This document shows, one piece after another, positions 18,090-26,471 of a stretch of DNA of 64,000 nt. Location of the stretch: positions 157,924 through 221,923 of the forward strand of contig DDVX01000012.1 of NCBI GenBank assembly GCA_002345575.1, read 5' to 3'. This DNA is from Stutzerimonas stutzeri. Its GTDB lineage: Bacteria; Pseudomonadota; Gammaproteobacteria; Pseudomonadales; Pseudomonadaceae. A model generated the notes under the pieces. The model did not search any database. It worked only from the letters and a program-made list of their open reading frames with translations, and was not told where the DNA came from. Every line of letters begins with the position of its first letter. The stretch's first letter is position 1. A program made the position numbers and the translations under genes.

Positions 18090-18386
18090 ATGAATGCATC
18101 AGTTAGGTGTCTCGAAGAAACTGGTAACGCACTGCGCGAGGCGATGGTGCAGCAGGATTGGACCTCAATCAGTGTTCTGGATAGCCAATGTCGCCTGATT
18201 CTTGAAGCTGCGATGAGCGAGCCTCGTGAAAACGAATCGGCGATTCGGCAGCACTTGCAAGAGTTGACCATTATTTATCGCGAGTTGATAAATGCTTGTC
18301 AGGTGGAGCAGAAACGTGCCACTGGAGAATTGATCCAGCTCAATCAAAATCAACGCAGCGCCAAAGTTTATAAGCTCTTTGGTTAA
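18090..18386 (+). CDS. fliT: FliT-like flagellar chaperone
   Basis: 98 residues, all-helical, starting at ATG 18090 after GGAGCAAG. In Pseudomonas a short helical FliT (chaperone for the cap protein FliD) lies immediately upstream of fleQ, after fliD and fliS; this gene has the right size, position and helical character (e.g. VRCLEETGNALREAMVQQDW). Sequence identity to FliT is weak by eye, so the name rests mainly on context. fliD and fliS are not in the window; the ccm operon and a lipoprotein gene come before it instead. Confidence 0.65.
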   Translation: MNASVRCLEETGNALREAMVQQDWTSISVLDSQCRLILEAAMSEPRENESAIRQHLQELTIIYRELINACQVEQKRATGELIQLNQNQRSAKVYKLFG

Positions 18387-18794
18387 GAGTCCTCACCACC
18401 TTCGTGTTGCAATTCGTAGCCGTTCGTCAGGTTGAATAAGTATTAAGGCCATCATTATCTGCGGCAATCTTTCAGCGCTGACTGCTCATCAATCATAATT
18501 TATTATTTTTATTGAGCTAATTTCGGCCAACAGGTAGCGTTTTTCATCTAAAAGCTTCCTATCTCCGCAGCGTGTTGTCTTAAGCCTAATTACCGCCTTC
18601 TTTTATCAGGTGTTGCCCGCTGAACGCATGCCCATGGTCGTTGAACAATTTGACTGTTCTTTAGTCGCTAATTCACGTCATAAATTTGACTCCGCGCGTT
18701 TTTTTTAATTAACTAGTGGCTATCTGCCGGTGACGCTTCGTTCCTTTCGATGCGCATTCTGTATTCCTCCCAGCTTCTAGAGCCTATAAACAAG
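18387..18794. other. 408-base AT-rich intergenic region upstream of fleQ
   Basis: No gene seen. The stretch is clearly more AT-rich than the surroundings (runs such as AATTTATTATTTTTATT and a T8 tract at about 18699-18706), as often seen in control regions of Pseudomonas master regulators. It should hold the fleQ promoter and its operators; no site could be identified with confidence other than a weak -35/-10 pair listed separately. Confidence 0.6.
18686..18714 (+). promoter_or_regulatory. Weak sigma-70 promoter candidate for fleQ
   Basis: TTGACT at 18686-18691 and TTAACT at 18709-18714 with a 17-base spacer that includes a T8 run; about 80 bases upstream of the FleQ start. The -35 is good and the -10 poor, so this is tentative. 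Confidence 0.3.
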
Positions 18795-20264
18795 ATGTGG
18801 CGTGAAACCAAGATTTTGTTGATAGACGACGACAAGGATCGTCGGCGTGATTTGGCGGTTATCCTCAACTTTCTGGGTGAAGATCATCTGGCTTGTAGCA
18901 GCGACAGCTGGCGCGAAATTGTGGAGTCGCTTGAGTCGAGTCGAAGCGTACTTGGGGTCATGCTTGGCTCAGTTTCGACGAAAGGTGGAATTCCAGAGCT
19001 GCTCAAGCAGCTCGGTAAGTGGGATGAGAACCTTCCGCTGTTGCTAATCGGTGAGCCGGCCCCGGCGGATTGGCCGGAAGAATTGCGTCGGCAAGTGCTG
19101 GCCAGTCTGGAAATGCCTCCCAGCTACAATAAATTGCTCGATTCCCTGCACCGTGCCCAGGTCTATCGCGAGGTGTACGATCAGGCGAAGGCACGTGGGC
19201 GTCAACGTGAGACCAATCTCTTTCGCAGCTTGGTAGGCACCAGCCGTGCCGTGCAACATGTCCGACAGATGATGCAGCAGGTCGCGGATACCGAGGCGAG
19301 CGTGCTGATTCTCGGCGAGTCCGGTACAGGCAAGGAAGTGGTTGCAAGAAACCTCCACTACCACTCCAAACGGCGTAACGGTCCCTTCGTTCCGGTCAAC
19401 TGCGGCGCGATCCCGGCCGAGCTGTTGGAAAGCGAGCTATTTGGCCACGAGAAGGGTGCCTTTACCGGAGCGATCACGTCCCGTGCTGGTCGTTTCGAGC
19501 TGGCCGAGGGCGGTACGCTGTTCCTCGATGAAATCGGCGACATGCCTTTGCCTATGCAGGTCAAGCTGCTGCGTGTGCTGCAAGAACGCACCTTCGAGCG
19601 GATTGGCAGCAACCGTACGCAGAACGCTGACGTGCGGATTATCGCGGCGACCCACAAGAACTTAGAAAAGATGATCGTGGACGGTACTTTCCGCGAGGAT
19701 CTTTATTACCGGCTCAATGTGTTTCCCATTGAAATGGCGCCGTTGCGCGAGCGCATCGAAGATATACCACTGCTAATGAACGAGCTCATTTCGCGCATGG
19801 AGCATGAAAAGCGCGGCTCGATTCGTTTCAACTCTGCAGCCATCATGTCGCTGTGCCGCCACGATTGGCCGGGTAATGTTCGGGAGCTGGCCAACCTCGT
19901 TGAACGCATGGCCATCATGCATCCGTACGGTGTCATCGGGGTGATGGAGCTACCGAAGAAGTTTCGCCATGTAGATGATGACGACGAGCAGTACGCCGCC
20001 AATCTGCACAGCGAGATGGAAGAGCGTGCCGCCATCAATGCGCCCGTGCTCATCAGTGATGCGCAGGCCATGCTGCCTATTGAAGGGCTTGATCTGAAAG
20101 ATTATCTGGCTAACCTCGAACAGGGCTTGATTCAGCAGGCGCTGGATGATGCTGGTGGCGTTGTCGCACGGGCTGCCGAGCGTTTGCGCATTCGCCGCAC
20201 GACTCTTGTCGAGAAGATGCGTAAGTACGGCATGAACCGCCGCGACGAGGAAGTCGAAAACTAA
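18795..20264 (+). CDS. fleQ: FleQ, master flagellar regulator and c-di-GMP-responsive activator
   Basis: Sigma-54-dependent enhancer-binding protein that starts the flagellar cascade and represses biofilm genes, switching on c-di-GMP binding. The ATG at 18795 (MWRETKILLIDDDKDRRRDL) matches the known FleQ N-terminus; an upstream ATG at 18750 in frame is less likely. 489 residues: receiver-like REC domain that lacks a usable phospho-Asp, AAA+ domain with Walker A GESGTGKE, the sigma-54 loop GAFTGA and Walker B TLFLDEIGD, then a Fis-type HTH with GVVARAAERLRIRRTTLVEK. No sensor phosphorylation is expected. Followed by fleS after 117 bases that carry a sigma-54 promoter. Confidence 0.97.
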   Translation: MWRETKILLIDDDKDRRRDLAVILNFLGEDHLACSSDSWREIVESLESSRSVLGVMLGSVSTKGGIPELLKQLGKWDENLPLLLIGEPAPADWPEELRRQVLASLEMPPSYNKLLDSLHRAQVYREVYDQAKARGRQRETNLFRSLVGTSRAVQHVRQMMQQVADTEASVLILGESGTGKEVVARNLHYHSKRRNGPFVPVNCGAIPAELLESELFGHEKGAFTGAITSRAGRFELAEGGTLFLDEIGDMPLPMQVKLLRVLQERTFERIGSNRTQNADVRIIAATHKNLEKMIVDGTFREDLYYRLNVFPIEMAPLRERIEDIPLLMNELISRMEHEKRGSIRFNSAAIMSLCRHDWPGNVRELANLVERMAIMHPYGVIGVMELPKKFRHVDDDDEQYAANLHSEMEERAAINAPVLISDAQAMLPIEGLDLKDYLANLEQGLIQQALDDAGGVVARAAERLRIRRTTLVEKMRKYGMNRRDEEVEN

Positions 20265-20270
20265 TGCATT

Positions 20271-20297
20271 GCCGCGCCCGCCGCTAAGCGGCGCGGC
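20271..20297 (+). terminator. Hairpin after fleQ
   Basis: GC-rich inverted repeat just after the fleQ stop: outer arms GCCGCGCC / GGCGCGGC, two more inner pairs past a single bulged C, and a CGCTAA loop. No T tract follows, so termination efficiency is uncertain; it lies upstream of the sigma-54 promoter of fleS. Confidence 0.4.
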
Positions 20298-20314
20298 ATC
20301 CGCCGGCTTGTGCC

Positions 20315-20330
20315 GGGCACGATCCTTGCT
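20315..20330 (+). promoter_or_regulatory. Sigma-54 promoter of fleSR
   Basis: GGGCAC-N5-TTGCT with the invariant GG (20316-20317) and GC (20328-20329) at exactly -24/-12 spacing. The predicted transcript start is near 20341. FleQ-dependent sigma-54 control of fleSR is established in Pseudomonas aeruginosa, and this site is in the expected place. It also decides the fleS start: the GTG at 20310 would lie upstream of the transcript. Confidence 0.85.
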
Positions 20331-20381
20331 CTTTTCACTGATCAACCACTTGACCGACCATCTTTTGACGGACATGTGCCA

Positions 20382-21572
20382 GTGACTTCAGTATTCCCTT
20401 CATCCACCGCCCTTTCGCGTTCTGCCGAGGCTTGCGTTAGCGCCGAGCTTGAGCAAACGCTCGAAAGTTTCTCGCATTTATCGGGACACCTGGAAGACTC
20501 GCAGCAACTGCTGCAGGTGCGCATGTCCGAGCTCAAAGGGCAGCTCGCCGAAGCCAGCGCGCAGCGCTTGAGTGAACTCGGTGAGAAAGAACGCCTGGCC
20601 AATCGCCTGCAAAGCCTGCTCGACCTGCTTCCGGGGGGTGTCATCGTCATCGATGGTCATGGTGTTGTTCGTGAAGCTAATCCGGTGGCATTGGATCTCC
20701 TGGGCGGGCCGCTTGAAGGGACGCTCTGGCGCGCGGTCATTGCGCGCAGCTTTGCTCCGCGAAGGGATGACGGTCATGAGGTTTCCCTTAAGGACGGTCG
20801 CCGGGTGTCGATTGCCACGCGCTCGCTGAATGGCGAGCCGGGGCAGCTGGTTCTGTTGACTGACCTGACCGAAACACGACGTTTGCAGGAACAGCTGGCG
20901 CGTCATGAGCGCCTCTCGTCATTGGGGCGGATGGTGGCCTCGCTGGCGCATCAGATTCGCACGCCGTTGTCCTCTGCGCTGCTGTATGCGAGTCATCTGG
21001 AGCAGGGCGGGTTGAGCGGCGAGCAGCAGCAGCGTTTTGCCGGTCGCCTGAAAGATCGCTTGAATGAACTGGAGCATCAGGTTCGAGACATGCTGGTATT
21101 CGCTCGTGGCGACCTGCCTCTTGAGGATCGCCTGCCTCCAATGCATCTAATGGCAGCATTGCGCGCTGCGGCCGAAACCCGTTTGCAGGGCGCTCAAGTG
21201 CGCTGGCAGTGCGACGTGCGCGGAGGTGTATTGCTGTGTAATCGTGACACCCTGGTCGGAGCGTTGCTCAACCTGATCGAGAACGCCCTGCAGGCCAGTC
21301 CTGATGAGCCGCGTTTGAAGATACACCTCTATGCGCGGGACTCATTCATGCTTGTCAGCGTCAGCGACAACGGGGTCGGCATCGATGCCGCTACGCTGGC
21401 GCGGCTTGGCGAGCCCTTTTTCACGACCAAGGCGACCGGCACCGGACTTGGCCTGGCGGTAGTCAAATCTATCGCCCGCGCTCATTCAGGCGCGCTGACA
21501 CTACGCTCACGGCCTGGGCGGGGCACCTGCGTCACGCTGCGTCTGCCGCTGCTTGTGGAGCCGATTCGATGA
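20382..21572 (+). CDS. fleS: FleS, flagellar sensor histidine kinase
   Basis: Cytoplasmic kinase that phosphorylates FleR to turn on the class III flagellar genes. The GTG at 20382 is chosen because the sigma-54 promoter (start near 20341) excludes the more upstream GTG at 20310; 396 residues, close to the 402 of P. aeruginosa FleS. Coiled-coil N-terminus, PAS domain (LLDLLPGGVIVIDGHGVVRE), HisKA with the phospho-His in ASLAHQIRTPLSSALLYASH, and HATPase with LIENALQASPD, DNGVGID and TGTGLGLAVVKSIA. No membrane segments. Stop overlaps fleR ATG (ATGA). Confidence 0.93.
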   Translation: MTSVFPSSTALSRSAEACVSAELEQTLESFSHLSGHLEDSQQLLQVRMSELKGQLAEASAQRLSELGEKERLANRLQSLLDLLPGGVIVIDGHGVVREANPVALDLLGGPLEGTLWRAVIARSFAPRRDDGHEVSLKDGRRVSIATRSLNGEPGQLVLLTDLTETRRLQEQLARHERLSSLGRMVASLAHQIRTPLSSALLYASHLEQGGLSGEQQQRFAGRLKDRLNELEHQVRDMLVFARGDLPLEDRLPPMHLMAALRAAAETRLQGAQVRWQCDVRGGVLLCNRDTLVGALLNLIENALQASPDEPRLKIHLYARDSFMLVSVSDNGVGIDAATLARLGEPFFTTKATGTGLGLAVVKSIARAHSGALTLRSRPGRGTCVTLRLPLLVEPIR

Positions 21573-22963
21573 CTACAAAGATACTGCTGGTCGAAGACGA
21601 TCGTGCCCTTCGCGAAGCACTGAGCGATACCCTGGAGCTCGCAGGCTTCACTTACCAGGCGGTCGATAGTGCAGAGTCGGCTGTGCTTGCGTTACAGGCC
21701 GATACCTTCGGGCTGGTGATCAGCGACGTGAACATGCCGGGCATGGATGGCCATGGGTTACAGGTATTCATACGCCAGCACTATCCACAGCTGCCGGTCT
21801 TGCTGATGACGGCCTACGGCGCAGTGGAGCGGGCTGTCGAGGCGATGCGTCAGGGCGCGGTAGATTACCTGCTCAAGCCGTTCGAACCTAAAGTGCTGCT
21901 GGATCTGATTGCGCGGCATGCTTGCGGTCAGCCTGATTCGCCGGGTGAAGGACCGATTGCCCAGGAGGCTGCCAGCAAGCAGTTGCTGGCACTGGCGGTG
22001 CGCGTAGCGCAAAGCGATTCGACGGTACTGATTTCGGGCGAGTCGGGCACTGGTAAGGAAGTTCTGGCGCGCTACATCCATCAGCAGTCGCCTCGTGCCA
22101 GCAAGCCCTTCGTGGCGATCAACTGTGCGGCGATCCCAGACAACATGCTTGAAGCCACGCTGTTTGGGCACGAAAAAGGTGCCTTCACCGGGGCTATCGC
22201 TAGTCAGCCGGGCAAGTTCGAGCTGGCCGAAGGCGGCACCCTGCTGCTCGACGAAATTTCCGAAATGCCGCTGGCGTTGCAGGCCAAGCTGCTGCGTGTG
22301 TTGCAGGAGCGCGAAGTTGAGCGAGTGGGCGCGCGTAAGCCGGTGGCGTTGGATATCCGCGTCATTGCCACCACGAACCGCGATCTGGCCGAGGAAGTGC
22401 GCGCCGGACGTTTTCGAGAAGATTTGTTCTACCGTGTTTCGGTCTTCCCGATGGCCTGGGCGCCCCTTCGCCAGCGCCCGGCAGATATCCTGCCGCTTGC
22501 AGAGCGCCTCCTGAGCAGCCATGCGGCGAAGATGCGACAGCCGCTGCCCAGGCTCACCTGCGAGGCGCGTCAGTGCCTGCTGGCGCATGGCTGGCCGGGT
22601 AACGTCCGCGAGCTGGACAATGCCATCCAGCGTGCATTGATTCTGCAGCAGGGCGGCATAATTCGCCCTGAGGACCTTTGTCTGGCAGGCATGGTTGCGG
22701 CGAGTCCATCCTGCGCCCCGGAAGCTCAGCAGGCGCCGTTGCCAAGCTCGCCGACGCAACCCGCCGACGGGGGCGGTGCGTTGCTGGGTGATGATCTGCG
22801 CCGGCGCGAGTTTGAGCTGATTCTGGAAACCTTGCGGAGCGAACGTGGGCGGCGTAAGGAAACGGCCGACCGCCTGGGTATCAGCGCCCGCACCCTGCGC
22901 TACAAGCTTGCGCAGATGCGCGACGCCGGTATGGATATCGAGGCATTGCTGCAGGGCAACTAA
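21569..22963 (+). CDS. fleR: FleR, flagellar sigma-54 response regulator
   Basis: 464-residue NtrC-type regulator paired with FleS. Receiver with phospho-Asp in LVISDVNMPGMDGHG (about residue 54), AAA+ domain with GESGTGKEVLARY, GAFTGAIASQPGKFELAEGG and LLLDEISEMP, a Pro/Ala-rich hinge, and a C-terminal HTH RRKETADRLGISARTLRYKL. It drives hook-basal-body genes. In P. aeruginosa fliE follows fleR; here a terminator and the unrelated htpX follow, so the flagellar locus is broken at this point. Confidence 0.96.
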   Translation: MTTKILLVEDDRALREALSDTLELAGFTYQAVDSAESAVLALQADTFGLVISDVNMPGMDGHGLQVFIRQHYPQLPVLLMTAYGAVERAVEAMRQGAVDYLLKPFEPKVLLDLIARHACGQPDSPGEGPIAQEAASKQLLALAVRVAQSDSTVLISGESGTGKEVLARYIHQQSPRASKPFVAINCAAIPDNMLEATLFGHEKGAFTGAIASQPGKFELAEGGTLLLDEISEMPLALQAKLLRVLQEREVERVGARKPVALDIRVIATTNRDLAEEVRAGRFREDLFYRVSVFPMAWAPLRQRPADILPLAERLLSSHAAKMRQPLPRLTCEARQCLLAHGWPGNVRELDNAIQRALILQQGGIIRPEDLCLAGMVAASPSCAPEAQQAPLPSSPTQPADGGGALLGDDLRRREFELILETLRSERGRRKETADRLGISARTLRYKLAQMRDAGMDIEALLQGN

Positions 22964-23021
22964 TGCGCAACCAGGCGTGTTGTAAGGAGCAAAGCGGCAG
23001 CTGAGCCTGGACACCGCCCAT

Positions 23022-23052
23022 GAAAAAGCCCAGCGTGATGCTGGGCTTTTTC
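23022..23052. terminator. Bidirectional rho-independent terminator between fleR and htpX
   Basis: Perfect 13-base arms GAAAAAGCCCAGC / GCTGGGCTTTTTC around the loop GTGAT, with T tracts on both strands. Sits between the convergent fleR and htpX genes. Confidence 0.92.
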
Positions 23053-23064
23053 TTTGCAGCTTGA

Positions 23065-23940
23065 TTAGCCGCGCCGCTGGCGGAGCGCTTCGATACGGAC
23101 TTCAAGCGGTGGGTGGGTCATCAGCAGACCGGCCAGGCCATTCTTTAGGCCGCCCTTAATGCCAAAGGCGGTAAGAGTGTCGGGCATCTCTGATGGCAGA
23201 CCCTGTTCGGCGCGTAGGCGCTGCAGTGCGGCGATCATCGCGGCGGTACCGGCCAGCTGAGCGCCGGCCTCGTCAGCGCGGAATTCACGCTTGCGCGAGA
23301 ACCACATGACCACGATGCTAGCGAGAATACCCAGTACCAGTTCGGCGAAGATCGTCGCAACGAAATAGCCGATGCCGTGACCGCCTTCATTCTTCAGGAT
23401 CGCCTTGTCGACGAAGTTGCCGAAGATGCGTGCGAAGAACATCACAAAGGTGTTTACCACACCCTGGATCAGCGCCAGGGTGACCATGTCGCCGTTGGCC
23501 ACGTGGCCGATTTCATGGGCCAACACGGCTTTGACTTCATCCGGAGAGAAGCGCTCGAGCAAACCTTGGCTGACGGCGACCAGGGCATCGTTCTTGTTCC
23601 AGCCGGTGGCGAAGGCGTTGGCTTCGTGGGCGGGAAAGATACCTACTTCCGGCATCTTGATGCCGGCATCACGGGAAAGCTGTTCGACGGTTTGTAGCAG
23701 CCATTGCTCATGGCGTGTACGTGGCTGGCTGATGATCTCGGTGCGAGTGCTCATCTTCGCCATCCACTTAGAGATGAACAGCGATATCAGCGACCCGGCG
23801 AAGCCAAACACCGCGCAGAAGACCAGCAGGCTGCCGTGATTCTGTCCGGTGAAGCGGTCCACCCCAAGCAGCTTCAGGGTGACGCCCGCGACGACCAGTA
23901 CGGCAAGGTTGGTGGCCAGGAACAAGAAAATGCGCATCAT
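23065..23940 (-). CDS. htpX: HtpX, inner-membrane zinc protease
   Basis: Membrane protease of the M48 family for quality control of membrane proteins. The ATG at 23940 gives MMRIFLFLATNLAVLVVAGV, as in P. aeruginosa HtpX; 291 residues. Two N-terminal membrane helices, then the zinc site HEIGHVANGD (HExxH) and the third ligand Glu in SRKREFRADEAGAQLAG; two more helices follow the HExxH. Heat-shock or envelope-stress control is usual for the family, but no promoter was recognised. Confidence 0.97.
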   Translation of the reverse strand: MMRIFLFLATNLAVLVVAGVTLKLLGVDRFTGQNHGSLLVFCAVFGFAGSLISLFISKWMAKMSTRTEIISQPRTRHEQWLLQTVEQLSRDAGIKMPEVGIFPAHEANAFATGWNKNDALVAVSQGLLERFSPDEVKAVLAHEIGHVANGDMVTLALIQGVVNTFVMFFARIFGNFVDKAILKNEGGHGIGYFVATIFAELVLGILASIVVMWFSRKREFRADEAGAQLAGTAAMIAALQRLRAEQGLPSEMPDTLTAFGIKGGLKNGLAGLLMTHPPLEVRIEALRQRRG

Positions 23941-24068
23941 GTTGCGGCAAACTCCAAGGGGAACAGTCAAGAACGTAAGGCTATATAAGGTGCGGACCGG
24001 TGCTATTCAACCAGGCGACTATTTCAAGCTATGTCGCCTGGCTCCGCGGCCTGCCAATGTTGCTGCCG

Positions 24069-25280
24069 TTATTGCTTGTAGGTGCGAAGGAAGTTGCCGA
24101 TGCGTCCGATAGCCTGCTCCAAGTCATCCACGCGCGGCAGGGTAACGACGCGGAAATGGTCGGGCCACGGCCAGTTGAAGGCGGTGCCCTGAACGATCAG
24201 CAGCTTTTCCGACAGCAGCAGGTCGAGCACGAACTTCTCGTCGTTGTGGATTGGGCAAACCTTCGGGTCGATACGCGGGAAGGCATAGAGCGCGCCCATC
24301 GGCTTCACGCAGCTCACCCCAGGGATGTCGTTGAGCAGTTCCCAGGTGCGGTTGCGCTGTTCTAGCAGGCGGCCCTGAGGTAGCACTAAGTCGTTGATGC
24401 TCTGGTAGCCGCCGAGGGCCGTCTGGATCGCATGCTGTGCAGGCACGTTAGCGCATAGACGCATATTGGCCAGGATATCCAGCCCTTCGATATAGCTCTT
24501 GGCCCGGTGCTTCGGCCCGGTGATGACGAACCAGCCGGAGCGGAAACCGGCGACCCGGTAGGACTTGGATAGGCCGTTGAAAGTCAGGCACAGCACGTCC
24601 GGCGCGAGGGAAGCAGTGCAGATGTGCACCGCATCGTCGTAGAGGATTTTGTCGTAGATCTCGTCGGAGAACAGCACCAGATTGTGCTGGCGCGCCAGCT
24701 CGACCATGCCTTCAAGTACTTCTTTCGAGTAGACCGCGCCGGTGGGGTTGTTCGGGTTGATCAACACCAGGGCCTTGGTGTTCGGTGTGATCTTGGCCCT
24801 GATGTCGTCCAGGTCGGGCCACCAGTTGGCCTGCTCGTCACACAGGTAGTGCACCGGCTTGCCGCCGGCCAGGCTGACGGCGGCCGTCCACAAAGGATAG
24901 TCGGGAGCTGGGATCAGTACTTCGTCGCCATTGTTGAGCAGCGCCTGCATGGACATCACGATTAGCTCGGACACGCCGTTGCCGAGATAGACATCCTCGA
25001 TGGTCACACCTTCTACCTGCATCTGCTGGTAGTACTGCATGATGGCCTTGCGTGCGCTAAACAGACCTTTGGAGTCGCAGTAGCCCTGGGCAGTTGGCAG
25101 GTTGCGGATCACGTCCTGAAGGATCTCTTCCGGGGCCTCGAAACCGAACGGCGCCGGGTTGCCGATATTCAGCTTGAGGATGCGATGGCCTTCCTCCTCC
25201 AGACGTTTGGCGTGCTTGAGCACCGGCCCGCGAATGTCGTAGCAGACATTAGCGAGCTTGTTCGATTTGCTGACCTGCAT
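24069..25280 (-). CDS. alaA: AlaA, alanine aminotransferase
   Basis: PLP-dependent class I/II aminotransferase that makes alanine from pyruvate and glutamate. The ATG at 25280 follows AGGATC and gives MQVSKSNKLANVCYDIRGPV; 403 residues. The Schiff-base Lys is in FNGLSKSYRVAGFRSGWFVI, substrate/PLP contacts include INPNNPTGAVYS and FSDEIYDKI. Close in sequence to E. coli YfbQ/AlaA. Divergent from msrB with a 188-base shared control region. Confidence 0.93.
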   Translation of the reverse strand: MQVSKSNKLANVCYDIRGPVLKHAKRLEEEGHRILKLNIGNPAPFGFEAPEEILQDVIRNLPTAQGYCDSKGLFSARKAIMQYYQQMQVEGVTIEDVYLGNGVSELIVMSMQALLNNGDEVLIPAPDYPLWTAAVSLAGGKPVHYLCDEQANWWPDLDDIRAKITPNTKALVLINPNNPTGAVYSKEVLEGMVELARQHNLVLFSDEIYDKILYDDAVHICTASLAPDVLCLTFNGLSKSYRVAGFRSGWFVITGPKHRAKSYIEGLDILANMRLCANVPAQHAIQTALGGYQSINDLVLPQGRLLEQRNRTWELLNDIPGVSCVKPMGALYAFPRIDPKVCPIHNDEKFVLDLLLSEKLLIVQGTAFNWPWPDHFRVVTLPRVDDLEQAIGRIGNFLRTYKQ

Positions 25281-25468
25281 GATCCTGAGTGTCCCAAAGT
25301 AAGGACGTGCCATGCCAGACGGCTGGCAACGTTTGACGTGAACCTGGCGCCTTGGCAGTCTGAAGCTCCACTGCCAGACCTAGGCGTCTGAAAGCATTGC
25401 ATGATACGTGCGGCCCGATCACGGGAAAAGGTACAGATCCGCCTTTTTTGAGTTCATGAGGTGTACCG

Positions 25469-25867
25469 ATGGAAAAGCTTGAGAAACCCCTCGAAACCTG
25501 GCGTGCCGAGCTGTCGGATGAGCAGTTTCAAGTATGTCGGCTTGGTGCTACCGAACGTCCGTTTACTGGTAAGTACAACGACACCATGGCACCGGGCCTC
25601 TATCACTGCGTCTGTTGCGATGCGCCGCTGTTCGATTCTGAGACAAAATTCGATGCTGGTTGTGGCTGGCCGAGCTATTTTCAGCCGGTGAGTGAGAGCG
25701 CCATTACCAGCATCGACGATTTCAGCCATGGCATGCACCGCATCGAAGTCAAGTGCGCGCGCTGTGATGCCCATCTAGGGCATGTCTTTCCCGATGGTCC
25801 GGCACCGACCGGCTTGCGCTACTGTATCAATTCGGCGTCCCTCAATCACAAGCCGCACGATCTCTGA
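25469..25867 (+). CDS. msrB: MsrB, methionine-R-sulfoxide reductase
   Basis: Repairs oxidised methionine residues (R-epimer) in the cytoplasm. 132 residues after GAGGTG. Four zinc-binding Cys in HCVCCDAPLF and VKCARCDAHLGHVF, catalytic Cys in GLRYCINSASLNH, active-site region GCGWPSYFQPV. Full length for the family. The glutathione peroxidase gene follows after 32 bases, likely one oxidative-damage transcript. Confidence 0.97.
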   Translation: MEKLEKPLETWRAELSDEQFQVCRLGATERPFTGKYNDTMAPGLYHCVCCDAPLFDSETKFDAGCGWPSYFQPVSESAITSIDDFSHGMHRIEVKCARCDAHLGHVFPDGPAPTGLRYCINSASLNHKPHDL

Positions 25868-25899
25868 GCGGCCTGCTCGAAATCAACGGAGCATCACCG

Positions 25900-26382
25900 A
25901 TGCGCGATCCGCTGTTTGATATTGCCTGCCTGACCATCGATGGCCAGCAGAAAACCCTCACCGACTACCATGCCAAGGTGCTGTTAGTGGTCAATACGGC
26001 CAGCCAGTGCGGCTTCACCCCGCAATACAAGGGGCTTGAGGCGCTCTGGCAGCGCTATGGCGAGCGCGGGCTGGTGGTGCTGGGCTTTCCCTGCGACCAG
26101 TTTGGCAGGCAGGAGCCTGGTGACGAACAGCAGATTGCTGCTTTTTGCGAGCGAAACTACGGCGTTAGCTTTCCACTATTTGCCAAAGTTCAAGTCAACG
26201 GCAGCGATGCCCACCCACTGTTCGTGCAACTGAAGAAGCGCGCGCCCGGACTGCTGGGTAGCAAGGCGATCAAATGGAACTTCACCAAGTTTCTGATCGC
26301 TGATGAGGGTCGTCACGTCGAACGCTTCGCTTCGCGCACAGCCCCCGAAGCGCTGGCGAAATCTATCGAAGCCCATCTTTAA
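25900..26382 (+). CDS. Glutathione peroxidase family protein
   Basis: 160-residue GPx/BtuE family peroxidase that reduces hydroperoxides using thiols. The peroxidatic residue is Cys, not selenocysteine, in NTASQCGFTPQYKGLEAL. The other catalytic-tetrad regions LGFPCDQFGRQEPG and IKWNFTKFLI are intact, as is the second Cys (LGFPC) that serves as resolving residue in thioredoxin-dependent members. Downstream of msrB. Confidence 0.94.
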   Translation: MRDPLFDIACLTIDGQQKTLTDYHAKVLLVVNTASQCGFTPQYKGLEALWQRYGERGLVVLGFPCDQFGRQEPGDEQQIAAFCERNYGVSFPLFAKVQVNGSDAHPLFVQLKKRAPGLLGSKAIKWNFTKFLIADEGRHVERFASRTAPEALAKSIEAHL

Positions 26383-26471
26383 GGCGCGCACGTTCCGACC
26401 GCCTGGCGTTCGGGCGCCTCGCTCGGGGCTTTACGTGGCTGCCTGTTCTGTAGTCGAAATTGGAGTGTTGA

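Noticed and set aside
20310..20381. Upstream GTG start for fleS
   Set aside because: It precedes the predicted sigma-54 transcript start near 20341 and the extra residues have no family resemblance.
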